A stretch of DNA of 64,000 nt, taken from Aphrophora alni. Lineage: Eukaryota; Arthropoda; Insecta; Hemiptera; Aphrophoridae. The notes under the pieces were generated by a model. It did not search any database and was not told the origin of the DNA. It saw only the letters and a list, made by a program, of their open reading frames with translations. Below are positions 11,046-25,640 of the stretch, in pieces. Each line of letters begins with the position of its first letter. Positions within the stretch are counted from its first letter, which is position 1. A program made the translations under genes and the position numbers. The DNA lies in NCBI GenBank assembly GCA_963513935.1, contig OY740767.1:81890060-81954059 (forward strand), given 5' to 3'.

Positions 11046-11935
11046 GCTACATTTTATTATTCTTAACCGCATTCTTAAAAACTATTGTCTAAAAATACTT
11101 ATAATAAAAATATAAATAAATTTTCACAGTTCATTAAACTGTGTAGTAATATTGTATTGTCATTTAATACGAGTAATATTTAGACTGCGAGTGACTCACC
11201 AGTACGCTACCATCTGCATCCCTCCCCTCCCCCAACAACCATCAACAAAACTTCCCCCTCCTGCTCATTCTAAATTGTTTGCAGTCTGCTTATCAATTGT
11301 GTTACATTACATATCTAATATCCATATAATTAATCACCTTTTACACAAGACATTGTCTGAATGAAATTTTTATTATCCTTAGCCACCATCCTTAAAAACT
11401 ATTGTCTAAAAATACTTATAATAAAAATACAAATAAATGTCCACAGTTCTTTAAACTGTGTAGTAATATTGTATTGTCATTCCTGACTGTGAGTGATTCA
11501 CCAGTACACTACCATCTGCATCCATCCCCTCTCCCAACAACCATCAACAAAACTTCCCCCTCCTGCTCATTCTAAATTTTTTTTGTAGTCTGCTTATCAA
11601 TTATGTTACATTACATATCTAATATCCATATAATTAATCAACTTTTACGCAAGACATTGCCCAAACGAATTTCTTCTAATTCTTGGCCTTTCCTTGTACA
11701 CTATTGTCTAAGAATACTTATAATAAAAATATAAATAAATGTTTACAGTTGATTGTAATGTTATGTTGTCATCCTAGACAGTGAGTAACTCACTAGGATG
11801 GCACCCAACCTATCTCCCGACAACCACCAGAATACTTCCCTCTCCTTTTCAATCTGAATTGTTTTCTAGTCTGTTAATTTATTATTAGATCATTATTGTT
11901 ACACAGTTATATACCAAATTCCCTCCATCGCCAAA
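11046..11935. repeat. approximately 310-bp tandem repeat, about 2.8 copies
   Basis: ACTATTGTCTAA-AATACTTATAATAAA recurs at 11081, 11398 and 11700, giving periods of 317 and 302 bp. Other blocks recur in the same order: TCACCAGTACG/ACTACCATCTGCATCC, CCAACAACCATCAACAAAAC, TTCCCCCTCCTGCTCATTCT, TGTTACATTACATATCTAAT. Units 1 and 2 are very similar; unit 3 is more diverged. Open frames inside are incidental. Confidence 0.9.
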
Positions 11936-14801
11936 ACAATAGTGTATTGTGAGTGATCACATTCAGTCTAAAGCTTTAACAAGTTTGTGATACAAGGTGG
12001 GAAGCAAGGATAAATTCCAAATCCGCTGTCCTACACCAATATGCATTTCTATGTGAACTTGGTGAACCTAACCTAATCACTACAGATTCAATTTTCTCAT
12101 CAGAAGTGAAGTCACTGCAGATGCAAATGGAAGATTTTTCATTCTTGGTGTGCCTGGTAGTGTGGCAAGATGCACTCTTTGAGATTAACCTTGTAAGCAA
12201 AATTATTCAAAGTCAGTTTTCCCACATTTTTTTTTTTTTTTTTTTTTTTTTGACATTTATACAATTAAAAAAATGTGATGATTTCATTGAGAAATTCAGT
12301 GATAGTGATTGAAGGATTCTATCATGAAAACCAAAGAGATAGCAACTAAAATTGGCATTGAAGATGTTTTTCCACAAAAAATATGTGAACAAAGACTAAA
12401 CTCTTCTTTCATAAAAGTAGGATAAATATAATCGAACCCCTGTAGATTTATTTAAAAGGAGTGTATTTTTCCCACTTATTGGCATAATGCTTGTGTCTTT
12501 GAAAGACGGGATAGATAAATGATTAAATCATAAATCAATATAGACATTTTTGTTTGACCAGAAGTATCTACTGGAAAAAGGTGAACTTAAAGAATAATGC
12601 AAAATTTACAAATCTTACTATAAAAGGTGTATCAGACATAAACGGGCAGGGCTTGTACAGTGAACTTCTTCACATAAATGTAATAACAAATTAGGAATCA
12701 AAAAACAAGCAGTTGTCTCCTCTATAAATTATTAAGAACACCTACCGAAAAGATCTCTTCACCAAACTGTGGATTTTTCTTAGTATCGTTATAACCATAT
12801 CATTTACAGTGGCAAGCTGTAAACAATGCTTCATTAAGTTATAATCGATAATAACTTACTTACTTTCATCAATAACATTAGAAAGTAAAGTTTCCTTGCA
12901 TTAATTGAAATGAAGAGACCAAAGGTCTCAACATGGAAAAAATGCTTGACATGTTTGTTCAATCAAAAACACATATAATCCCAATTTAATGAGAAATAAA
13001 GGATTTGACCTGAAACATGTTCTTTTTGAATAATACATTGTAAAGGTAAGAAATTTATAGTTTCATATAAAACTAACAATTAAATTGTATTATTATCTTT
13101 TTATTTCTGTGAGTGTTCATAAATTTTTGTTTTAGTGTTAATGGACTTCTTTCAACAAACTTCATGAAATACAAATATTATCTTTTAAGAATGTCAAGTA
13201 AAATAATATTTAGACATACAGGTAGCCTTAATATAAAATTTTCATCATACACATACAATAATATAGATCTTTTAAAATATACATCTTAAATTTTGTTTTA
13301 ATAAAATATTCAGGTTTTTGGGAACAGTAGACTATATCTATCTTATATTTCATTTCCTTTAACACCCAAATTTAAATATTTACACTGCTTGGTGAATTTG
13401 ATAGTAGAAGGAATTTGGTGTCTGGCCCAGACACCTCAACCTCTAGGGTTTCACAGCCCTGGAAGAAGTAAAAAACAATCCCCAAAAACATGAGGGAAAA
13501 TTACAGCAGGAAGTCACTAGAATTTAACACTATAAACTATAAACAAAATAACACTTAATGTACAGGAATTGATCAGCTCATCAGTAGACAAATTTCTCTG
13601 TCTTGACAAGATCATATAAGAGAAAGAAGTTGCTAGATAACCCAAGACTTCAAGTTGTATTGTATAAAAAAATATCAAAAATCAATTTATTCGTGATGTA
13701 AAATATTACTCTGTAACTGATTTATATTGATTGTCCTGCTCTAACATGTATAAAACTAAGTAATAAAATCTGTGAAATGAAAGAATTTTTCTTAAGAATA
13801 TGAAACTAGTTTTATTTAATTTCATCTTAAGAAGAGCCAAATAGTTGTATGCTAAGAGGCCAAAATTACAATCATTATGAATTTTAAAACAAAATTCAAA
13901 GTGACATTACAAAATGAATCAATACTCAACATATTCACTCACTGAATCACTGTTGACATTTTTTTTTCTTTTTGTAGCATGAGTTTATTTATCATGTGAT
14001 ATAAATAAAATACAACTACAATACAAATAAAATTATATAAAGTATAATAACTGAACAAGGAAGGAGCATCGTCCAATTGACACCTACTCAACATAGATTC
14101 ACAACATGTGGGTGAATTTATTGTCAACACATTTCAAGTAAAATAATAAATATTATAACTTCAACCATTCATAATCACCTATCAAACTAAGAGACAACAG
14201 AATTGTCAAAGATTTTTCTTAAAGGTTGACTAGTCTTTGATATTTTTATATTTTTGGGAGTTTGTTGATAAACGTAACTCTTGAGATGGAAATTTTCTAG
14301 ATTTATAAATCTATATTTCGTAAACAATAAGTTTCTTTGATGTCTGGTATTATAGTTATGTATATCATACTTCAATTGGGATTACTCTTAAATTTCATGC
14401 CAGAAATTGTTTGAAATATATACATATAAGAGAGTGTAAATATCATCAATTCTCTTAAAGCAATTTTAGTTTTAATTAGCTTGGTAATGGTACTGTATAT
14501 ACTCCTTCTTATTACCTAAAATTCTAAATCAAAAAATATTTTAGAACAGATTGTTTGATGTTTTTCAAGAAATTCTTTTAAAATTGAGTTTCATAAATTA
14601 TAAACTTATTCCAACTATCAACCTATAAAAGCAAGCAACCTATATCAACCTATATATTAAAGCAACCTATTCAACTTTTTTCTTCAATTTATATTATTTG
14701 TATTATAAATACATATACTTTTAATTTCTAAATTTATGAATTTAGGATTGATTGTATTTCAGTCTTGATGTAAATTGTGTCTGTCCTTTTTATTTTGACA
14801 G
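11936..14801. other. intron sequence, poly-T run, nothing else recognised
   Basis: Contains a 25-nt poly-T run at 12227-12251. I saw no coding or TE signal I can support. Confidence 0.5.
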
Positions 14802-15004
14802 CTGAAAACCAACTGCATGTAGAAACCAAGACATCTGTACTTTCCACTCTAGAATATTTCATACAGCCTTCAGTACAAAAACCTCTAAGACTGATAATTA
14901 TTTACTTTTTTATATCCCATTGCATAGGATTTACTGCAATGAGGCCATTTTATGTATCAATATTTAAGAAAATGAGTTTACCTTTAACAGCACATTGGGT
15001 TACG
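14802..15004 (+). CDS. Tret1-like transporter, exon with TM7
   Basis: Acceptor TTTTGACAG (ending 14801), donor GTAAGT (15005). Two leading bases complete an Ala codon. The frame holds LHVETKTSVLSTLEYFIQPS, then KPLRLIIIYFFISHCIGFTA and MRPFYVSIFKK. In canonical sugar porters TM7 has QQ-x-[ST]-G-I near the sugar; here the equivalent is SHCIGFTAMRPF, with Ser-His in place of Gln-Gln. That hints at altered substrate preference or a divergent insect clade; it is not a breakage. Ends phase 0. Confidence 0.9.
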
Positions 15005-16650
15005 GTAAGTGTTTAAATAAGATACTTAATATTATTATTATAAAGCACTATCATATTATATATGCAGATTATTTGGGAGAGAAGGACGGATATTTGAAAT
15101 TGCATAGACAAAAATTTATTCGAAATTCAAACTCAGCACTATAAAACACATTCATAATTAGTTTTATAAAATCAGTCAGTAAAATATTTATGGAAATTTG
15201 GAACTGTTTATGTTTGGTATTTAAAAAATCCAGGTAAATGTAATAGTCTAACTGTTTCATAAAAATGTAACTATTATATAATCTTTAATATTAGAGAAGA
15301 TCTTCTTTTCTCTAATCATTCTATAGAACACCTGTCATCAGCATTAAAGTACAAAATGTTGCATCATTTGGAACAACTGTCCTTGAATTTATGTGTGAGA
15401 GTCATGTTTGACTCCTAATCTATTTTCACTCTCAACTCCAAAATCGAATTAGTCAATGAGACACCCACCCTACACCAAGTAGCAAAATTATGAGTCAATT
15501 GAAGCACACGTTTTTGAGTTAATGTTTAACAAAAATGCTGTAGGTGGAGAAAAAGTTTGTTCAAAGGCTCAAATTTCATTTTTTGGAAAATGTGGTATCA
15601 AATATTTAGTACCGGTACTATTGCAATACTATCCTATGTAAATGAACAGTAAAAACAAGAAATCAATCTGGTAAAATCATCTTCAAGAAAGTAGAGTATT
15701 TGACTGTAGGAAGTGTTGCGTAATAAATTAAAATAGGTATATTTATGAACATTCTTTATTTGCTGTAGGTGCCCTTTATGCTTATGACTATGGATAACCA
15801 AAAGGTTTTTAACCTTTAAATAACAGGAAAAACATATACTCTGTTTCCTAAGCCGCCCTAATTATCTTTCATTTTAAATTGTAACACCTCATCTAACTGT
15901 TATGATAAAACAATAAATTTATTAGTAGTTTGTAATAAAAGAGGATATTTGCCTAGTTTTGAATCTCCATTATTGGAGTTAATTAATTAAATTAGACCCA
16001 GGTTTACGAAACATATAATCCTCTTTAAAGTTAAACGCTCGATATTTTTTATTAACTGTTTTTATGGTAAGTTTTACATCAATGTATTATAATGATCATT
16101 AACACATTTTAATTAAATAATATGCAGTTCAGATTATCAATTTATATAACATTATAATTTTGCTTTCTTGAAATTTTGCTTGAGACTGAACAAAACATTA
16201 AATTTAAATTAATTTACTTTAAGATTTCATAGTATTTATAAACTGAAATAATTCAATCTTGTAAGAAGAATTTTGAAATGCCACACGTTGGTGCGACAAT
16301 TGAAATAATTCAATTTATGAGATCAAGAGATTTTGAAATGATTATATATTTCCTATCTATTTAATTAATTTTTTTTAATTACATTTTGAAATTTAAATGA
16401 AACATGTAGTGAGCATATTAACTGTTAAATGGTCATATTGAAGGAAGGATTTTTTTATTCTTCAACTTATTAATTCAAATGTATAAGCTTAGTTTTGTAA
16501 AGAAAATATCTAATGGAGAAGTTTGGTCTGTGTACCTCAGTAACACCTGCTCCAATTTTATTTTTTTCTAATTTTTATGAAATCTATGAATAGCAATTTT
16601 AGCTATTTTTTGTTCAAATATAAAAAACCCATTTTATCATTTCCTTTTTA

Positions 16651-16688
<38 letters not shown>

Positions 16689-17016
16689 GTTAAAAGATAT
16701 CAGTTAGGAATTTTTAAATAATATGCATTTATAAAGTAATATTAGAAAAGAACTGTCAATAACTGAATGAATTTAATAACTAATAAAAAATCAAATAAAA
16801 CAGCTGTTTGAATATTGCTTACTATTATAAGTATATATAATTTTTAAATTAATCGGCTTCTTGTAGTAAAATGCTATGTGTTCAGATGTATTTATTATTA
16901 ATTATTATTATTTTAATTAAGTATTTATTAATAATACAAGTATTTTGTGTACATGTCTTTATTATTATTAAACGTATTTACCAAATAATAAACACTGAAT
17001 AATGAATTTTTTGTAG
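15005..17016 (+). other. intron of the transporter
   Basis: AT-rich; contains a poly-A run at 16657-16686. No supportable TE or frame was recognised. Confidence 0.75.
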
Positions 17017-17270
17017 GTTTTTTGTGGAACTCTTCAACTAATTGGTAGTATCGCCTGTATAGTAGCTTTGCCTAAGTTAGGCAAACGAAAACTGACAATG
17101 GTGTCAATTATACCAATGATACTTTGCAGCAGTTGTTTAGGTCTTTATTCATTGTTCAATCTGAAATCAACATCGATACCTTTAATACTTTTTGGAATTC
17201 ATTATTTTAGTTACACATTTGGTCTTTCAAGAATTCCCTGGATCCTCATAAGTGAATTATTTCCACTTCA
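17017..17270 (+). CDS. Tret1-like transporter, exon with TM8-TM10
   Basis: Acceptor TTTTTTGTAG (ending 17016), donor GTAAGT (17271). It begins VFCGTLQLIGSIACIVALPK; LGKRKLTMVS is the second-half counterpart of the MFS loop motif (usually D-R-x-G-R-[RK]). GLSRIPWILISELFPLQ matches the family block G-x-x-P-I-P-W...-E-[IL]-F-P, with SR in place of the usual GP before the IPW. The exon ends in phase 2; its last two bases plus the first base of the next exon make Gln. Confidence 0.92.
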
Positions 17271-20169
<2,899 letters not shown>

Positions 20170-20416
20170 GGCAAGAGGACTAGGGATAGGAATTTCTGCC
20201 GCATCATGTTATATCATATGGTTTTCAATAACTAAGACTTATATAAACCTTGAGGAAATTTTACAACTTTCTGGTGTTTTCTTTCTCTACGCCATAATCG
20301 GTATAATTGGTGTTGTCTATTTTTACACAAACCTCCCAGAAACTGAAGGAAAGACACTGCATGATCTTCAGCTACATTTTATAAAGAAAGAAAAAATTCC
20401 TGTTAGTAAAAAGTGA
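20170..20416 (+). CDS. Tret1-like transporter, last coding exon (TM11-TM12, C-terminus)
   Basis: Acceptor CTGTTAAAG (ending 20169). The first base completes Gln, then ARGLGIGISAASCYIIWFSI (the RG-x-G start of TM11), IIGVVYFYTNLPETEGKTLH and DLQLHF. PET-x-G-K-T-L after TM12 is the sugar-transporter C-terminal signature. The frame ends KKEKIPVSKK and TGA at 20414-20416. All five + strand exons join in phase with no stop or frameshift, which argues that the gene body is under selection. Confidence 0.93.
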
Positions 20417-21841
20417 CATTATAATTATTGAATTAAAATTTTGTCATACAATGTCAGTATGATTATAATTTGATGGTTTGTGAAGAACACATCTCTAAAC
20501 ACGTGATATTCAAGATTAAACTAAGTAAATATGCTATTAAATGGGGGGGGGAAATCAAGATTATGGATCACTTTACTGTGTTAATTGGACAAAATGATTT
20601 AAAATTGTATGGTGTTAGAAAAAAAGATGGGATCGTAAAACTAAAGAAGCCAGTTGTAAGCTCTAGGTAATGTGATATTATTAAGAAGAGTGATAATAAT
20701 TACTCTGTCTATACATGGTACAATTATAATTGTAAATTGTAATTTACAAAAGAAATTGTATAAAGGTGTAGAAAGTATAAACTGAAAAAAATTAGGAAAA
20801 CTAACATATACAAAGTCTTAATACATAGTCATTATGAAGTCTTACTCTAAAAATGCTTAATGTTAGCATTGAAGAAGTAGTATTTATTATTTTTATCTTA
20901 CTCTGTGTTTAAACAAAGATTTGTTATCAAATTGACGAATTTTAAACAAATGAGCAAAATGAAATGATAACACAAATTAATGTAACTGCTGACATTATTT
21001 TAACGAGTAGTAATGTAATAAGATTATTTTTTACCTGAAGGGTTGAATTATAAAACAGTAATTTTCAAAAAAAAATTAAGAAAAGTACTCAAAATAGAGT
21101 AATACATTATATTATTAACTAGAGGGCAAAGCTTAAAAGTGTAAAGTTTGAGTTTTATCGTGTATTTTTCATAAAAGAAAAACATTGTAGGAAGGAATAT
21201 TTTGTATGTTAAAAATGAGCTTTCATGCCCTAAAAATACATAATATAACCTGATATTGTCTTCTAACAATAATTTAATTTCAAATTGTCTTTTTGGAGAA
21301 ATGTACAATGAATTTAAGTCAGGTAGTTTCTTAATGACATTTTATTAATAGAAATTTTATATAAATAAGATATTTTGAAATCACTTTGTATCACTCTGAA
21401 GTATTATGTTTATTTAGCGGAAACCATATTTAAGTAATAATTTATTGGTTCAAAAAACTTTAATAATATAAATTTCCAAGTTAATGTATCTGTGAACTGT
21501 ATAGTACTTACATGTTTTAGAATTACTTAATTAATTATTAAATTATAAATAATAGACTTTATAAATTATTAAAAAATAAAAATGAATCTTTAATTGGTTG
21601 TAACTAACCAAAACTAACTGATTGATTTGATATTTTGAAAAGGATAGTTTAAATTTTAATAATTAAATAAGTCATGGTTACAGGCCAGAATTGCTAAGAC
21701 TAATATGTATGCACGAAAACGTTAGTGAGATAATGATTCATTATTACAAGTTAGAAAAATTATGTATTAGACAATTTTATAATTATTATATATACTTTAG
21801 TACAAAATTGTAGTCAAATAGTTTGATAGTGTATACTAAAT

Positions 21842-21889
<48 letters not shown>

Positions 21890-22587
21890 CATAAATTATT
21901 ATATCAATTTTGTCTCTTTTATTTCATTCCTACCATAAGAAAAACTAAATCTAGTTCTACAATTAATTGTCCTAACCATACCATAAGAGATTTTGTACTT
22001 TATTTATGTCAAGAACACATCCAAAATGATGACCGAAATTAGAAGAAAAAAAAAGTAGTTCACAGTTTATCTGGAAAATTAAATATTTTAGTTTTATATA
22101 TTGCTGAGTTAAAGTGATTGAGATGATGACTTCCGCCTCCACTTTACAACAAAAACATTATTTTAAATATAGATCATAAAACTAAATTTCATTAAAAATT
22201 TGTATTTATTTTCCACTTTTAATTTAATTCATAATCTGTAAATATCTTCTTTAAATCACAGAGTTCAAAATAAGTCATTGATTTTTAGATACTTGGTTAC
22301 CATGAATCCCAAATTATATTAGCCTCGGAATTTTGAACATTTTTAATTAAAACTTTTTTCAATCTTTCTACTTGAAGTATACTACCTAATTATAGCTAAT
22401 TAGTCACTGTTCTGTCACAATTAATGAACCATACATCCTAGAAAATATTCCCACTCTTATATAAAACATATTTGAAATAGTCAAATTATATTTTAAGTTT
22501 TAACCTGAAAAATGATAGTGTTATGATAATTTAAACCATTGTTTAATTCGAACTGAGCACTTTAAAAAGCATCAATAATATAACTCA
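20417..22587. other. 3' flank of the transporter, AT-rich
   Basis: The start probably includes the 3' UTR; I could not pick a poly-A site. An (AT)n tract lies at 21847-21897. No other coding signal. Confidence 0.5.
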
Positions 22588-22927
22588 TTAACCCTGGAAT
22601 GGTATTCTATCGTGATTTTTACGAAGGCGAAATTAATTTTGGCTGGTACTGTTTTGTTTGCCCTCCGACTTTACCAGCCCTTTGTTTAAGGTCTCCCCAT
22701 CCTCCACCAAGGTTAGTAAGACAGTGGAACTAGTTTTAGAAAGTTGCATACTCGGTCAGGAACTACCCTGGTGTAATTTTTACGAATGTATACCAATAAC
22801 GTAACTTTTTCTGTTTGATTGTGTTTAGGGGTTTTTTGTGATTATATTTAAAATTTCTATTACCTATAAATTATTTTTTTAAGCTGATTTTAATTTCTAT
22901 ACTTTATACAAACTGTTTTTGTTTACA

Positions 22928-23056
22928 ATGGCACTTATACCTTCAGAAATAGACAAAATAATAGACGAAACTGACAGTGACAATGATTTAGGTGACTTAG
23001 CGTTCTGCTTGGAGCATCAAGGAGAGGTGTGTCATAGCTGTGCTAAGAACTTCTGA
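22928..23056 (+). pseudogene. piggyBac transposase remnant, N-terminal acidic segment joined to part of the C-terminal Cys domain
   Basis: ATG after a CAAA context, reading MALIPSEIDKIIDETDSDND then LGDLAFCLEHQGEVCHSCAK, NF and stop. The first ~24 residues are the acidic start typical of piggyBac transposases. CHSCAK resembles the first Cys pair of their C-terminal zinc-binding domain (C-x2-C-A-K). A second piece follows at 23164. Confidence 0.65.
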
Positions 23057-23163
23057 ATTTCGGCAGGTACGCATACAAAAATAACTAAACAGGTCAGGCC
23101 TTCACTTATAATTTACTTTTAAGATGGTATGCAAACTTACAATTAACTTTTGAACTTTAATTA

Positions 23164-23353
23164 CAGAGGCTAACGCAAACCCAATACTGTGGCTGCAATT
23201 CAGCAATCTGCTTGGAGCACACAAAAGGGACTTTGAAATTGTTGGAAATCTTTGCAACTATTAGATTTTGGTTGAAACTCGTCTTATTTTGTATATCTAT
23301 ATATATATACATGTCATTTATACTTTGTAAAGTACCCTTGTTACTAACTCTAT
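23164..23353 (+). pseudogene. piggyBac transposase remnant, C-terminal zinc-binding segment
   Basis: After a TTTAATTACAG acceptor-like site the frame reads AGG CTA..., giving RLTQTQYCGCNSAICLEHTK before an AT-rich tail and a stop. Y-C-x-C-N-x-A-x-C-L-E-H is the end of the Cys-rich domain of piggyBac transposases (Y-x-C-x2-C-x3-L-C-L-E). Not expressible as a functional enzyme. Confidence 0.6.
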
Positions 23354-23705
23354 GTTAATTTTTTGTATAAAAAAAAAAATTAAATTAAGCTATTTTCAAA
23401 TGTTTCACATGCAAATAACATTTTTTTACTTTAATAAAAATTTATTAATTGTAACCAAATTTATGTGTTTATAACACTTTTAACAGTATTAAGCAATAAT
23501 TGGTTATGCAAATTGTTGTTGTTTTATTTTCATGGCAACCACAAATGTTTACAATTACAAACGTAAAAAAATACGATACTATACCAATAACGTATCTCTG
23601 TAGTAGTATACCATTCCAGGGTTAAACACAGTCAATTTTAAAATTTTAGATTTAACTTATTGAGTATCCTGAACCAAGTACTGATCAAATTCAATTTCAA
23701 AACTC

Positions 23706-23777
23706 AATCCTTAATACTACAATATTGATTTCGAATCGAAAACACAAATCGAAATCAATATTGTAGTATTAAGGATT
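23706..23777. repeat. perfect 29-bp hairpin
   Basis: Arms 23706-23734 and 23749-23777 are perfect reverse complements with a 14-nt A-rich loop. It lies about 80 bp after the piggyBac element. Confidence 0.9.
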
Positions 23778-23929
23778 TCTCAATAAATTCTATTTTCTAG
23801 TGGACTAATTATTGCAGTGAAAATTAGCATAGCCTCCAGATTCAGAGTTGTGTAAGTAAATTAACGATTGTGACAAGGTAAACATCTCAGAGATTGTTAT
23901 CTGGAAAAATTGAAGGAAAATCAAAATAC

Positions 23930-25640
23930 ACATTTATTTATAGCCCACCGAAGAACAGAAACCTGAATCTCGATTGTTAAATACAACATCGGCCACAGTG
24001 ATTATGGGGGATTTAATGCTGCATTACCAACTTGGAGTTATTATTATTATAATAGTAAAGGGAAGATAGTGGAGTACTTCATTAACAGTAACCCATCCAA
24101 CATTTATACAATCAAAATGATCTTGGGACAGTTATACACTATTTTGTTATAACAACAAATCCCGATCTGGCCATGGTGTCTTCATGTCTGTTCAGTGCCT
24201 GTCAGAGAAGAGTGATCGAAGACTCTGGAAGGGGTCATTGAGGATATTGGTCAGCCTTGAGTTAACAGAATTGGCCATCCACCAGAATAGAGGATAATAT
24301 AGAACTTCAAGAAAGCTAAGTGGAGAACCTTTAAAGATCAAATTGAAAGGTCAGTGGATGTAATCAATAAGTAAGACTCACCTGATGCAATATTGAAGAA
24401 ATTTAATTCAATAATCAAAGGTAGTGCCAAAGTGAGTATTCAAAGAGGCAGACTAACGAATTACAAATCTTACTGCAATAAGGAACTTGACATCCTAAAA
24501 TCAATCAGAGATAAAAATAAGAGAAAAGCAGAACAAACCAGACTCCCTAAGATGTTGCCAAGTGGAGGAAGGCATCAGCAGCAATGAAGAAATCTATTAA
24601 CACGGCCAAGAGGAAGTCCTAGAATATGTTTCTTCTAGTTTAAATTATTGAACTGATGGTGCAAAGGAACACAGACTAATCAATACATTCAATAATAAAT
24701 ACAAAATGAACCAAGTACAGCCTATAACAGATGGTAATAAGGAGGTGACAGACAATAAACTGATCCCAGAACATTTCAATAGTTACTTTGCAACTTAGTA
24801 CAAGCCATCAAAAGTTATGAAATCCAAGAACAAACTCTCAAGAGAAACAAACATGACCTCAACATATAATGTTGCAGATTAGTGTTTTCTCAAAAGTTTT
24901 CCGAACTATAAAACATACAAAAACAACCAGATCCTGACAAGATCTTCCTAGAATATGTTAAAAAATCTTGGACCCAAAGAGCTGAAAATTCTGCTTAACA
25001 TTTATAACAAATTATGAAACACCAAGTGTAGCCACCCAGCAGACTGGAGTAAAGCTACCATAATTCCTATCCCAAAGCCGGCAAACCAAAAGATATGATA
25101 AGCTCTTACTGTTCAATAGCACTCACGTCTGTTTTGGTAAAAATCCAGGAGAAGATGATCTCATCACGACTGATCTGGCATCTGGAGAAACTAAATTTTC
25201 TGGAGGAAAAGCAGGCTAAATACAGACAGAACCTTTCTTTCCACATATCAGAAAATGAAGCTACAGATGAAATGACAACATAAGCATAAAAATATTACAA
25301 CAGCAGAAAACATTAAAAATACATTTTGTTGCAAGAAGTGATGGCCATAGTAAATGAATGATGAAAATCAGGATGAGCCAGTTTATTAAAGCATGTATGA
25401 GGTACCTCACAGGGATTGGCTACCATTGCTCCAAAAGCAAAAATTAGTTATATTGTGATGCAGTAGTGCCCATCACTGTTTCAACATACGTGATTCCTGC
25501 TTCAACATCTGGTTTGCAAAAGAGAGGTGGCACTGAACCACATTCTCCTTGAATGCACTTCTGAACCTCACCAGAGACATTTCAACTCGAGTAGAAGATG
25601 GAGGTAATATGAAACATATACTCACCAGAAAGAAGAAAGA
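23930..25640 (+). mobile_element. Jockey-like LINE remnant (endonuclease to reverse transcriptase)
   Basis: Decayed + strand ORF2. In order: KYTFIYSPPKNRN (endonuclease region), NSKGKIVEYFINSNPSNIYT with TTNPDLAMVSSCLF (the N-x-G-x2-L-x2-F ... T...PDL block), FKKAKWRTFKDQIERSVDVI, then the reverse transcriptase block MISSYCSIALTSVLVKIQEK, SSRLIWHLEKLNFLEEKQA (S-YRPIALTS-x-x-K-x-x-E ... RL-W-LE...QAG in intact elements). A fragment with HILLECTSEPHQ-like sequence follows. Stops and frameshifts throughout. Confidence 0.78.

Larger units (their letters stand above)
22592..23621 (+). mobile_element. internally deleted piggyBac element
   Basis: TTAA duplications at 22588-22591 and 23622-23625 flank 1,030 bp. 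Both ends read CCCTGGAATGGTAT (14 bp perfect inverted repeat). TATACCAATAACGTA occurs directly repeated near each end (about 22786 and 23580). The interior keeps only the two extremes of a piggyBac transposase: an acidic N-terminus and a Cys-rich C-terminus, with no catalytic core, so it is a deletion derivative mobilised in trans, if at all. Confidence 0.9.
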
